From a virus: DNA of 46,311 nucleotides. The notes below the pieces were generated by a model, which was given only the letters and a program-made list of their open reading frames with translations, was not told the origin of the DNA and ran no database searches. The position numbers and the translations under genes were made by a program. Where the stretch lies: positions 1-46,311 of IMG/VR virus record IMGVR_UViG_3300033145_000333; one strand, written 5' to 3'. Positions 8,860 to 17,167 of this stretch are shown here, piece after piece. The first letter of the stretch is position 1. Each line of letters opens with the position of its first letter.

Positions 8860-10629
8860 TTAACCTCTTTTATAATTTTTCTTCGGTCTAAAAAATATTC
8901 CCCAACCTGGTATTACAATTTCATCTCCATCTTTTCTATTAGAAAACATAAACTGTATTCTTACATTTGCAGAAGATTGAAATTTAGTTTTTACACTAAG
9001 ATTTGAATTTTCATCTGCAAAAGTTATTGGAAATGTAGCAGGAAATGTAGATTCTGCTGTATCTTGACAGTTTATATCTGTAAGGGATTTCCAAGATGTA
9101 CTAAAAGCGTTTCTATATTTTAAAGTAATATCTACATCACCTGTAGCTTTAACTATAGTTAATAGTTCTCTAAATGTTTTATATAATGCTGGATCTCCAA
9201 GATCATATAATGGTGTTAAATATTTAAAATTTATGGTACCTCTTTGATAAGTAGCTCCATCATTTTGTCTTGTTATGTAACCATTATAATCACCTGTAAC
9301 TGGGTATAATTTTTCAGTAGTATTTACTTGTGAAAAATCTATTTCATATCCACAATTCCAGTTACCAGTAAAAGGATATATAGCATCAGTATTATAATTA
9401 TATACCCATACAGCATTATGTTTTGTTTGATTTAATTTCGATACAAAAAACCATACTTCCCCAAACTCACTATTAACCATTGAAGTTATTTTAACACCTC
9501 TATTAGCTGATAATTTTAACACTTCTTCTTTAAGTCTTTTGTCTGTTATATTATTAACTTCATTACCATCAAATACATGTATTCCTTTTGTGTCCATCCA
9601 TACCGCTATTTTTTTATTATAAACAGCAGAAGGTACTACTTGTACAGATCTACCTCCATCTGTATTAATAGATATATCTGCTTCATCTACATAAAATGGA
9701 GCAACTGGATCACCTGTAGGAGATACTCTATATAATTGAACATCTGTAATTACATATAAAAATTCTTTTGTAGTAAATGCTCCTAATATAGTACCTGCTT
9801 TTCTAAATTCATGTACACTATTAGCAGGGAAGTTAAAAGGTTGGTTTAAATAAGAATATGCCATCTGATTTCTACGTCTTTCACCATCTCTTGTAGAATA
9901 GGTATCAAAACATAATAAGTGATTTTCAAAATTTATAACAAGACTTGCTTTGCCCCAATCACCTGATACATAACTTGTTCCTGATCCACCTGCTCCTGCA
10001 CCACCTGTATAAGTTTTTCTTAAAGTTAAAGCTGTATCAGAAGCAATAGCTGAAACTTCAAGCCAGAATCCATCACTGCCAGTTTTAGAAATATAATCTC
10101 CTACTTCTAATTCAGATTCAAAAGCTGTACCTGAACCTGTAACTGCTGTGCTTGCAGCAAATGTAATAGTTCCAGTTAATGCTGATTTCTGTGTAATATC
10201 TTGAATCTTTGTTGTTACTGTATCTGTACCATTCCAAGATCTTACGTTTTCATCTTCTTGTGCCATTATAACTCTATGGTCATATTGAGTAAAGTCATAT
10301 AATCTACCATCATCATCAGTTAAAGAAGCATATAAAGACGTTAAACCTCCATCACTTAAATCTAAATTCAATATATTAGTACCTGCTAAAGCAACTTGTC
10401 TAAAAATACCATCAGAATCCATAAATTGATATAATCCTCTATATCCTGCTGATTCAGAGTTTACACCTCCTACATAAGTATCACCTAATCGTTTTGCTAT
10501 TTCACCTGTTTCAAGAGTTCTACAATCTAACATTTCCCTTGAAGAATTAAGAGGTTGAGCTATAAGGTTAGTTTTAACCCAGCCTCCTATATTATTTACA
10601 AACCATTTAGGTATAAGTTGTTTAGACAT
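8860..10629 (-). CDS. Tail nozzle / tail tube protein B-like
   Basis: The 589-residue protein has the sequence style of podovirus nozzle proteins (T7 gp12, P22 gp10). An N-terminal segment includes REMLDCRTLETGEIAKRLGD, blades of WxGT and VxVWDxxG type follow (VRSWNGTDTVTT, KIAVWMDTKGIHVFDGNEVN, EVWFFVSKLN), and PGWGIFFRPKK closes it. A linker at about 165-220 is Gly/Ser-rich. The nozzle closes the tail and seals the packaged DNA. The ATG shares a base with the stop of the preceding small gene (TAATG). Confidence 0.75.
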   Translation of the reverse strand: MSKQLIPKWFVNNIGGWVKTNLIAQPLNSSREMLDCRTLETGEIAKRLGDTYVGGVNSESAGYRGLYQFMDSDGIFRQVALAGTNILNLDLSDGGLTSLYASLTDDDGRLYDFTQYDHRVIMAQEDENVRSWNGTDTVTTKIQDITQKSALTGTITFAASTAVTGSGTAFESELEVGDYISKTGSDGFWLEVSAIASDTALTLRKTYTGGAGAGGSGTSYVSGDWGKASLVINFENHLLCFDTYSTRDGERRRNQMAYSYLNQPFNFPANSVHEFRKAGTILGAFTTKEFLYVITDVQLYRVSPTGDPVAPFYVDEADISINTDGGRSVQVVPSAVYNKKIAVWMDTKGIHVFDGNEVNNITDKRLKEEVLKLSANRGVKITSMVNSEFGEVWFFVSKLNQTKHNAVWVYNYNTDAIYPFTGNWNCGYEIDFSQVNTTEKLYPVTGDYNGYITRQNDGATYQRGTINFKYLTPLYDLGDPALYKTFRELLTIVKATGDVDITLKYRNAFSTSWKSLTDINCQDTAESTFPATFPITFADENSNLSVKTKFQSSANVRIQFMFSNRKDGDEIVIPGWGIFFRPKKNYKRG

Positions 10630-10787
10630 TACATTACCTCTGCAATAATTTCTTTAATTGTCGTACTTGCTAATGCAATAATAATTATAGATAAAACCCA
10701 CCATTGAATATGTAATTTAGTTTCTATTCTAGCAAGTCTATCTATTACTTCTTCTCTAAATTCTTGTACTTTAGATTTATGTTCCAT
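10629..10787 (-). CDS. XhlA-like small membrane protein (holin candidate)
   Basis: This is a 52-residue protein. Residues 1-27 (MEHKSKVQEFREEVIDRLAR and onward) form a charged coiled coil, and residues 28-44 (IQWWVLSIIIIALASTT) form one membrane span. This matches haemolysin XhlA-type phage proteins, which assist holin-mediated lysis. It overlaps the stop of the 59-residue membrane gene upstream and the start of the nozzle gene downstream by one base each (TAATG twice). Holin function is inference; the membrane topology is visible. Confidence 0.7.
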   Translation of the reverse strand: MEHKSKVQEFREEVIDRLARIETKLHIQWWVLSIIIIALASTTIKEIIAEVM

Positions 10788-10966
10788 TATGAACACCTAT
10801 TAAAATATTTAGATTCATTTATACTTTGAGAAAGTAAACATTCTTTTACTATTTCTTGTTTTACTTGTCTATCTTTAAATAAGTGTTTAATATTTGGTAA
10901 TGTTATAGGTAATGCTAAATTAATTAAAGATGACACTATTACAACACTTGAAATTAATATGTTCAT
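10787..10966 (-). CDS. Small membrane protein in lysis-like pair
   Basis: The protein has 59 residues. The first 24 (MNILISSVVIVSSLINLALP and on) form a signal anchor, followed by a polar segment with Lys/Gln and two Cys residues. It reads into the XhlA-like gene through a TAATG overlap. AAGGAG is 9 bases upstream of the chosen ATG; a closer ATG is followed at once by a stop. It might be a lysis accessory or spanin-like protein, but it is too short to classify. Confidence 0.65.
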   Translation of the reverse strand: MNILISSVVIVSSLINLALPITLPNIKHLFKDRQVKQEIVKECLLSQSINESKYFNRCS

Positions 10967-11004
10967 TACATTATTCTCCTTACTTAATTATTATTTAATT
11001 TATA

Positions 11005-11235
11005 TTATATTTTTCTTTCTGCTTCTTTTTCTATTGCTGTTTTTAAAGTAGCATTTAATATTAGATTATCTTTATCTTCAATAGATAATTCTGGAACTAA
11101 TTGTTTTATTAATTTACCCCTTATATTACTTATTTTACCTCCAAGTGCTGATAATATCCATATTTTAATATTTTTTATTTCTGTTTCTAGTACTTTAACA
11201 TCTACATCTGAAATTTCTATATTAATTATTTTCAT
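11005..11235 (-). CDS. Conserved small phage protein, unknown function
   Basis: The 76-residue protein has the pattern ISDVDVKVLETEIKNIKIWI, then GKISNIRGKLIKQLVPE. This resembles short phage proteins found near tail and lysis genes that carry an L-x-x-W-(I/V) helix and an N-R-x-R/K-K helix. No function is known to me for that group. AGGAGG precedes the start. A 38-base gap to the next gene holds nothing obvious. Confidence 0.6.
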   Translation of the reverse strand: MKIINIEISDVDVKVLETEIKNIKIWILSALGGKISNIRGKLIKQLVPELSIEDKDNLILNATLKTAIEKEAERKI

Positions 11236-11244
11236 AGTACCTCC

Positions 11245-14200
11245 TTATATTACTTTATGTATTTCTAAATAAGTATATGCAGTACCTAAATCTATATCTA
11301 TAGTGTTTCCACCTGATTCTTGATAAGCTTCTAATGTTACAGTATCATTAGCAGTAAGATGTCTAATTGTACAAACACTTACGGTTAATGGTATAGCTGT
11401 TATAGATGATTGTTCATAATTATATGTTATTGGTGTCCCATTTACAGCTATATTAGCACCATATCTTTTATCTGCAATTAAATCAGTACCTTCATATCTA
11501 ATTGCACCATTTACTATATATATTCCTGTGATAGGTACAGTAAAAGTATTACTTGCAAAATTAGTACCTATATCGTAATCTTCTGTACCAAGTACTACTG
11601 TTATCTCTTGTGCATTTGTTAAATCATCCTGATCTATTGCTGCATAAGCTCTTGCAGAAACTTGTGCGGTAGCTGTTACATTACCTGTTATTGCTAAAGT
11701 AGTACCATCAAATGTAAGATTAGGTTCACTTACTATATCACTTGAACCATCATCAGTTATTAATTGATTATTACTTCCTGATGGTGTTACACCACCTGCT
11801 GCTGCTTGAAATGTTGGAGCTACTCCTGTACCACCAGAAGTAAGAACATGACCCTCTGTTCCTACTGCTACTACTGCTGGTGCTGCATTTGTATCCCAAG
11901 TAATTAATTGACCATCTGTTCCATCTGCTAATGCACTTATTGCAATATTATCTACTATATCAGTTACATCACCATCTATTGATAATACGCCTGAATCTGC
12001 TCTAACAACGCCTGTAAGAGCTATTGGTATAGTTACCTGTGTAGTAAATGTTGGTGAATCTAATGTAGCTAATGCTGAATGTCCTGAACTATCTCCTGTA
12101 TTGGAACCCGATAATGTTACTGCACCTGCTCCTATAGTTACTACTGAATTATTTGCTCCTGCTGCGGTTAGAGTTAGTGTTCCTGTATCTACAGTAAGTG
12201 CAGTAGTAAAGGTTGCATTAGCTACAGTAGCAGATTCACCTGTACAAGAACTTGAAGTTAATGTATCACTTATTCGTGCATCAATTATTTCACCTTCACC
12301 AAAGAAATCAGTTGCAGAATCTCCACTTGTTGCAACTGTATTATCACCTGTATTAGTACCAGAATTAGTACCTGTAATATCTGCTGAATAAGCTATTGTA
12401 CCTGTTGCTGCTTGAAGTGTTGCTATATAATCTGTACCTGATGTATTAGCTGTTGCTACTGTAGTTATTCCTGTAGAAGTACCTTTCATAGCAAACTTAC
12501 TAGGATCAAATGTTTTTAATCCTGTTACACTTTGAATATTTGCTAATACCATATCACCTGCACCACCTGCTCCTATTTCTACTACTGCTGCACCATCTCC
12601 TACATATAATTTATCATCATCAACATCCCATGATATTTGACCTTCTGCTGTACTTGCACTAACATCATTTGCTTGAGGTAATATTAACCCTTCTGCATTA
12701 TCTGACATATTAATAGAACTTAAATCTACTAATACATCATCTGATATACTTGCACCTAAAGCACATACTGCATCTAATGTTTGAGCTTCTGTACCTGTTA
12801 TAGTTATTGTATCTGCTGATTCAGAAGTTGTTACTATACCACTACCACTTAAAGTAAGAGTATCTGTAATAGTATCTGCTACTGCACTTGTTCCATCAGT
12901 TGCTATAGTTTTAAAAAGTAATTGGGCTTCTGTAGCATCAAAAGTAATAGTATCAGCACTTTCTGTTATAGTCATTATACCTGTATCTGCTAAAGTTATA
13001 GCAGTTCCTTCTGTAGCATTGGAATCAGGACATGTTATAATATTTAACTCATTTGTAATACTTCCATCTACTTCTGTAGCTGTTAATGTTACAATATCTC
13101 CTGATACTGTACTTGCCAAAATACCTGCATCTGCAAATGTTATAGATAACCCAGAAGTTGTATTTGTATCTCCTCCTGTTATTGTATTTATTTCATTAGT
13201 AGCACTTGTATCTGCTGCATTAAGAGTACCTGTAGTTATACTTAATCCTGTACCAGTTAAAGTAGTACATTCTGCTGCATTTGTTACTACTGTAGCATCA
13301 TCTTGTCTATAAAATATATCACTTAAAATAGATGAACCTACTCTAAAAGTAAAACTAGAATCTGAATTACCTTCTGCATATAATTCAACATTTGCTCCAC
13401 TACCTGAACCAATATTTGCATAAAATTTAAGTATTAATCTATCAGTACTTGTTAAAGTTATATCAGAAGCTAAAGTCATGTGAAATATAATACATTCTTT
13501 ACTTGTTATTTCTTCACATATTTCAGAAGTTCCTAATAATGTTTCTGCTGGTGCAGTTGTTCTTTTATATAATTCTACATATACAACAGCACTACTATTC
13601 CCACTTGTTTTTTCTATATCTGCATGTATTGTATATATACCTGCTATTAATGATGTTATTCCTGGATTTCCTGATGTAGTAGCAAAATTAAATAATGCTT
13701 GGTCATCTGTTGTAGCAGTTAAACCTGTTACTTCTATATCTGTTGTTTCTGCACCCCCTAAATCACTATCTGTCATATCATAGTAAATACCACCAATATC
13801 AGAAGTAGTATTATTAAAATAATAATCAAATTGAAAACCTATAGCATCATCTACATAAGCTTTGGTAGCTGCATGTAAATCAGATGTAGGCGTACTAACA
13901 GATATTACACTACCAGCATCCGAACCTCTACCTACAACTGTACCTAAAGTATCTGCCTCTGTAGAAGTTACTGTTAAAATATCACCACTTACAGCAGTAG
14001 TTGTTATACCAGAACCATCAATACTAATTGCAAGTCCTGTTGTTGGTGTATTACTATCCCCTTGTATTGTATTAAATTCATTAGAAGTAGAACCATCAAC
14101 TTCTGTTGCATCAAATGTTATTGTGTCAGAACTTTCTGTAATTGTCATAATTCCAGTATCAGCAAAAGTAATACTTAATCCTGCTGTTACCTCTGTATCA

Positions 14201-14565
14201 GGACAAGTTATTGTATTGATTTCATTAGTAACTGATCCATCAACTTCACTTCCATTAGAAGCTGATGTTATTCTTCCATCTCCATCTACTGTAATAGATG
14301 AAAATACATAACTTCCTGCTGTTACTGCTGTAGAAGCTAATTCATTACCTGCTACTGTTCCTGTATCTAAAGTAGCTAAACCACTAGAAACAGTAAAATC
14401 ACCAAAATCATCATCTGCTAAACCTTCTGGATCTATAATTCCAGGTATTGCTAATGCTCTTTCAATTGCCCTTCTAGTTTCTCCATGACCTGCATATACA
14501 GAAGAAGGTAACAGAGTAAAGGATATAAATAAATAGAATAATATTTTTATTATGTCTATAATCAT
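11245..14565 (-). CDS. Giant tail fibre with signal peptide, tandem repeats and C1q-like tip
   Basis: The protein has 1106 residues. Residues 1-25 look like a secretion signal ending SVYA|GH. Imperfect repeats of about 45 residues with the core TNEINTIT..., GLSITFADTGIMTITES and FDATEVDGS occur at about 110-155, 155-202, 452-498, 498-546 and 546-593. Between them, residues 240-415 form a separate beta-sandwich-like domain, preceded by TSDLHAATKAYVDD, a common fibre motif. The last 130 residues (YDIGTNFASNTFTVPITGIY, then YLEIHKVI) are C1q-like. It is almost certainly the main receptor-binding fibre. The repeats suggest growth by duplication. RBS AGAAGG lies 7 bases upstream. Confidence 0.75.
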   Translation of the reverse strand: MIIDIIKILFYLFISFTLLPSSVYAGHGETRRAIERALAIPGIIDPEGLADDDFGDFTVSSGLATLDTGTVAGNELASTAVTAGSYVFSSITVDGDGRITSASNGSEVDGSVTNEINTITCPDTEVTAGLSITFADTGIMTITESSDTITFDATEVDGSTSNEFNTIQGDSNTPTTGLAISIDGSGITTTAVSGDILTVTSTEADTLGTVVGRGSDAGSVISVSTPTSDLHAATKAYVDDAIGFQFDYYFNNTTSDIGGIYYDMTDSDLGGAETTDIEVTGLTATTDDQALFNFATTSGNPGITSLIAGIYTIHADIEKTSGNSSAVVYVELYKRTTAPAETLLGTSEICEEITSKECIIFHMTLASDITLTSTDRLILKFYANIGSGSGANVELYAEGNSDSSFTFRVGSSILSDIFYRQDDATVVTNAAECTTLTGTGLSITTGTLNAADTSATNEINTITGGDTNTTSGLSITFADAGILASTVSGDIVTLTATEVDGSITNELNIITCPDSNATEGTAITLADTGIMTITESADTITFDATEAQLLFKTIATDGTSAVADTITDTLTLSGSGIVTTSESADTITITGTEAQTLDAVCALGASISDDVLVDLSSINMSDNAEGLILPQANDVSASTAEGQISWDVDDDKLYVGDGAAVVEIGAGGAGDMVLANIQSVTGLKTFDPSKFAMKGTSTGITTVATANTSGTDYIATLQAATGTIAYSADITGTNSGTNTGDNTVATSGDSATDFFGEGEIIDARISDTLTSSSCTGESATVANATFTTALTVDTGTLTLTAAGANNSVVTIGAGAVTLSGSNTGDSSGHSALATLDSPTFTTQVTIPIALTGVVRADSGVLSIDGDVTDIVDNIAISALADGTDGQLITWDTNAAPAVVAVGTEGHVLTSGGTGVAPTFQAAAGGVTPSGSNNQLITDDGSSDIVSEPNLTFDGTTLAITGNVTATAQVSARAYAAIDQDDLTNAQEITVVLGTEDYDIGTNFASNTFTVPITGIYIVNGAIRYEGTDLIADKRYGANIAVNGTPITYNYEQSSITAIPLTVSVCTIRHLTANDTVTLEAYQESGGNTIDIDLGTAYTYLEIHKVI

Positions 14566-14579
14566 TATTAACCTTCTTT

Positions 14580-14981
14580 CTAATTATCTTCTGCATAAGC
14601 AAAAGATAGATTTATAATAGCATCATTTACTGCATCATTATTTGTTATAATAAATTTTACATATTTACAAGGATCTATAGTTAGATCCGCATGTAACTCG
14701 TCATTTGCTGTAATAGTAGTAGTAGCATCAGTCCATGTAATAGTACCACCTGGTCTTGGAGTTACATAAGTATAATCACTAGCCTTAGATGTTCCTGTAA
14801 TATCTGCCTGATTAATATATCCAATTTCGAAAGTTACTACTACGTCTGTAGAATCTAAATTATCTACAAACAAAGATATATTACCATCACTATTATCAAA
14901 AGGTAAATACCTAGTAATAACAGCACTAGCTGCAATTACTCCATCTACACTACCATCATATATCATCCCATGTTTAATCAT
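14580..14981 (-). CDS. Small beta-rich virion protein
   Basis: The protein has 133 residues, mostly beta (DVVVTFEIGYIN, GTITWTDATTTITANDELH, YVKFIITNNDAVNDAIINLS). There is no catalytic motif. It sits between the tail adaptor and the large fibre, so a fibre-attachment or tail-decoration role is likely. AGGAG is 8 bases before the ATG. I do not recognise the family. Confidence 0.55.
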   Translation of the reverse strand: MIKHGMIYDGSVDGVIAASAVITRYLPFDNSDGNISLFVDNLDSTDVVVTFEIGYINQADITGTSKASDYTYVTPRPGGTITWTDATTTITANDELHADLTIDPCKYVKFIITNNDAVNDAIINLSFAYAEDN

Positions 14982-14996
14982 CTCTATATCTCCTTT

Positions 14997-15686
14997 TTAT
15001 CTTTTCTCATATTTTAAATAAGTAACATTTTGTAAAGTAGTATCATTTAGTGTTTTAAATAATCTACCTCGTAATTGTCTATACATAATTGCTATATTAT
15101 TAATATCATCATTATCTTGAATACCAAGTGCAAACATAATAGCTCTAACAGCTACTAATTTATGAAAGGCTTTAGGTACAATAGGCTGGGCATCAGAAGC
15201 TATATCACTAGGCTCTGTTATAAAAGTTACTATAATTTTATTAGCTTCTGTAGTCTTAGGTACAGGAACAAATCCTATTTTATTTCCTGTAAGATAAAAT
15301 CTAAGTTTAGTATAATATCCATCTACACTAACAGGACTACCAGGTTCTACTAACATACCATTATTAAGATTTCCTCTTTCACTTTTATCAATAGGAAATA
15401 ATTTATACTTTTCATAAACACTATTTGTAATTAGATTACCATTATATTCTATACATACTAATTTATTCATGTATATTCCTTTAGGTAAATTATATTCCTG
15501 AGTATCTGCTTCTAAACTTATATTACCTGTAGTTTCAAAAAACCCTAAATTCTTTTCTACTATTTCAGCAAATATTTCCTCTTGAGATAATGATATATAT
15601 TGATATAATTTAGTATCATCAAAAGCATCATCATCTCCTATGCCTCCTAAGTTTTTAGTAAAAGTTAATATTTCTGCACTTGTCAT
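14997..15686 (-). CDS. Tail adaptor / head-tail connector (T7 gp11-like)
   Basis: This 229-residue protein has a helical start (TSAEILTFTKNLGGIGDDDA), a beta middle (YNLPKGIYMNKLVCIEYNG, KLRFYLTGNKIGFVPVP) and a helical end (FHKLVAVRAIMFALG then YRQLRGRLFKTL). This layout is typical of podovirus adaptor rings of the T7 gp11 / P22 gp4 type that join the portal to the nozzle. Its place between the capsid and nozzle genes agrees. The start has AAAAGGA upstream. Confidence 0.65.
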   Translation of the reverse strand: MTSAEILTFTKNLGGIGDDDAFDDTKLYQYISLSQEEIFAEIVEKNLGFFETTGNISLEADTQEYNLPKGIYMNKLVCIEYNGNLITNSVYEKYKLFPIDKSERGNLNNGMLVEPGSPVSVDGYYTKLRFYLTGNKIGFVPVPKTTEANKIIVTFITEPSDIASDAQPIVPKAFHKLVAVRAIMFALGIQDNDDINNIAIMYRQLRGRLFKTLNDTTLQNVTYLKYEKR

Positions 15687-15708
15687 AATATAATCCTTTT
15701 ATATTTAT

Positions 15709-16128
15709 TTAAGATAATGCTGATCTATATGTCATTTTACCATTAATAGGAATCCACCACCCATTAATTGCTTTATATACTTGATTAATTTGATATCTAT
15801 ATTCTTCTGTATCTTTTTTCTTTTTAGCAACTGCTTCTTCCCTAAGTCTATGTACCTTATTTTTTCTAAATTCGTTTCTTAATTCTTTATTATATCTAAT
15901 ATCTCTTTTTCTCATTTCACTTAATAATTTATCAATAGTCAATTCTCTATAATCAATTTCTACACTTGTATTATAATACTCACGTTCATCTTTATTAAAT
16001 ACTATACATCTAGGAGTATGTATAACCCTAGCAATTATAGCTCCTGGATATTCTTTAGCCAATTTTTTATCTATACTATTTGTTCCTTCATCTATAAATT
16101 TATCTAAATTTGGTAAATACTTATACAT
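15709..16128 (-). CDS. Basic helical protein between capsid and tail genes
   Basis: The 139-residue protein starts MYKYLPNLDKF. It contains IIARVIHTPRCIVFNKDERE and then a long Arg/Lys-rich helix (about residues 60-115), ending WWIPINGKMTYRSALS. No family is recognised. A longer frame from 16179 was rejected because it runs through a GC hairpin, while AGGAG is 6 bases before this ATG. A head-completion or internal DNA-contacting role is possible from charge and position only. Confidence 0.6.
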   Translation of the reverse strand: MYKYLPNLDKFIDEGTNSIDKKLAKEYPGAIIARVIHTPRCIVFNKDEREYYNTSVEIDYRELTIDKLLSEMRKRDIRYNKELRNEFRKNKVHRLREEAVAKKKKDTEEYRYQINQVYKAINGWWIPINGKMTYRSALS

Positions 16129-16154
16129 ATTAAACTCCTTTAAGTTTATATATG

Positions 16155-16177
16155 GGAGGGGTCGACCAACCCCCTCC
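16155..16177 (-). terminator. GC-rich hairpin upstream of the basic gene
   Basis: GGAGGGG (16155-16161) pairs perfectly with CCCCTCC (16171-16177) around a 9-nt loop. On the late transcript it lies between the beta-helix gene and the next start. No U-tract follows, so it may act as an attenuator, processing site or RNA stabiliser rather than a full terminator. Confidence 0.45.
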
Positions 16178-16204
16178 ATTTTAAGGTCAGTAATAAGCTA
16201 TATT

Positions 16205-17080
16205 CTATGATGTTATTTTTGATCCACCTGATGCTTCACTATATACTCTAATAAGCTCTCCATTAGAAGTACTTAAATGATCTGTACAACAGAATATATC
16301 AACATCTTTTGCACAAACTAAACCAGCAGCAGTAGCATTGATTTTAAGTCCTATAGCTGCGGTATCTGTACCAAGTATTGTAGAATCTTTAAATAATTGG
16401 TTAGGTCTAGTATTAGCTGCACCTTTAGAATAATCTATTAAAGCTACAGTTGTTGCATTCCTAGCACTAAGAATACAATTTTCTACAACTGAATCAGTAG
16501 CATCAATTTTAAGTGCAGAAGTTGTAGCAGCTATAAACCTACAATTATCTACATTTAGTCCAACTGCATCACCTGCGTTAGAAGATAACAATTGAATAGC
16601 TCCACTAACAAACCTACAATTTTTTACTGAGCTATGATAACTATTAACAGCTTCAGCAACTACTACACCATTTTTACCAGCATAGCAATTAAATCTAATA
16701 CCATCAATATGTACTTTGTTAGCAGATATATTTACTATTTCATCTTCACCAGAAGCACCAGTAATAGATACATCAGATCCTCTACCATCAGTAGAGTACC
16801 CTAATAGTAATACACTTTGTGTATCTAAAGCTATAGAAGCAGAAGGTGCATAATGACCAGGCATAATAATAACAGCATCACCTCTACCAGCTTCACAGTT
16901 GTTATGAGCTGTATCAATGTCTTCAAAGATTTTTATATCTCCACCATAGCTAGTTTTTAGAGCTTCTTTGAAAGCAACAGCTAAATGTGTATTATTAGGT
17001 TCAAATACTAAATTAACTCTACCTGGAATATTCCTATTACTGAACAATTTCTCTCTTAAAAAAGCTTCATTAATTTTCAT
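16205..17080 (-). CDS. Right-handed parallel beta-helix virion protein
   Basis: The protein has 291 residues. After an N-terminal arm of about 75 residues, rungs of the pectate-lyase type repeat: GDAVIIMPGHYAP, VHIDGIRFNCYAG, SSVKNCRFVSGAIQL, LNVDNCRFIAATTSA and SVVENCILSARNATT, with N-C-x-(F/I) turns. Enzymatic residues are not evident. It follows the capsid gene directly, so it is a candidate head decoration or head fibre rather than a tailspike. The start at 17080 has AGGAG 9 bases upstream; the longer frame would need TTG without a site. Confidence 0.65.
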   Translation of the reverse strand: MKINEAFLREKLFSNRNIPGRVNLVFEPNNTHLAVAFKEALKTSYGGDIKIFEDIDTAHNNCEAGRGDAVIIMPGHYAPSASIALDTQSVLLLGYSTDGRGSDVSITGASGEDEIVNISANKVHIDGIRFNCYAGKNGVVVAEAVNSYHSSVKNCRFVSGAIQLLSSNAGDAVGLNVDNCRFIAATTSALKIDATDSVVENCILSARNATTVALIDYSKGAANTRPNQLFKDSTILGTDTAAIGLKINATAAGLVCAKDVDIFCCTDHLSTSNGELIRVYSEASGGSKITS

Positions 17081-17126
17081 AATATTGTTCTCCTTTTCTC
17101 CTACCAACCACCCTCATTATATAGAA

Positions 17127-17141
17127 GGGGGACAAGCCCCC
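17127..17141 (-). terminator. Hairpin just after the capsid gene
   Basis: GGGGG (17127-17131) and CCCCC (17137-17141) form a 5-bp stem with a 5-nt loop, 27 bases after the capsid stop on the late transcript. A leaky stop here would raise capsid over downstream products, as in many phages. There is no strong U-run, so the terminator label is tentative. Confidence 0.45.
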
Positions 17142-17167
17142 CAATATATAACTACGTATATTTTGTG

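Noticed and set aside
12101-14311. Plus-strand open frames of 96-149 codons inside the giant fibre gene
   Set aside because: They are antisense shadows of a Thr/Ala/Val-rich repeat gene and have no ribosome sites.
16129-16179. Longer N-terminus for the basic protein at 15709
   Set aside because: It would translate through a perfect GC hairpin, whereas AGGAG is well placed before the internal ATG at 16128.
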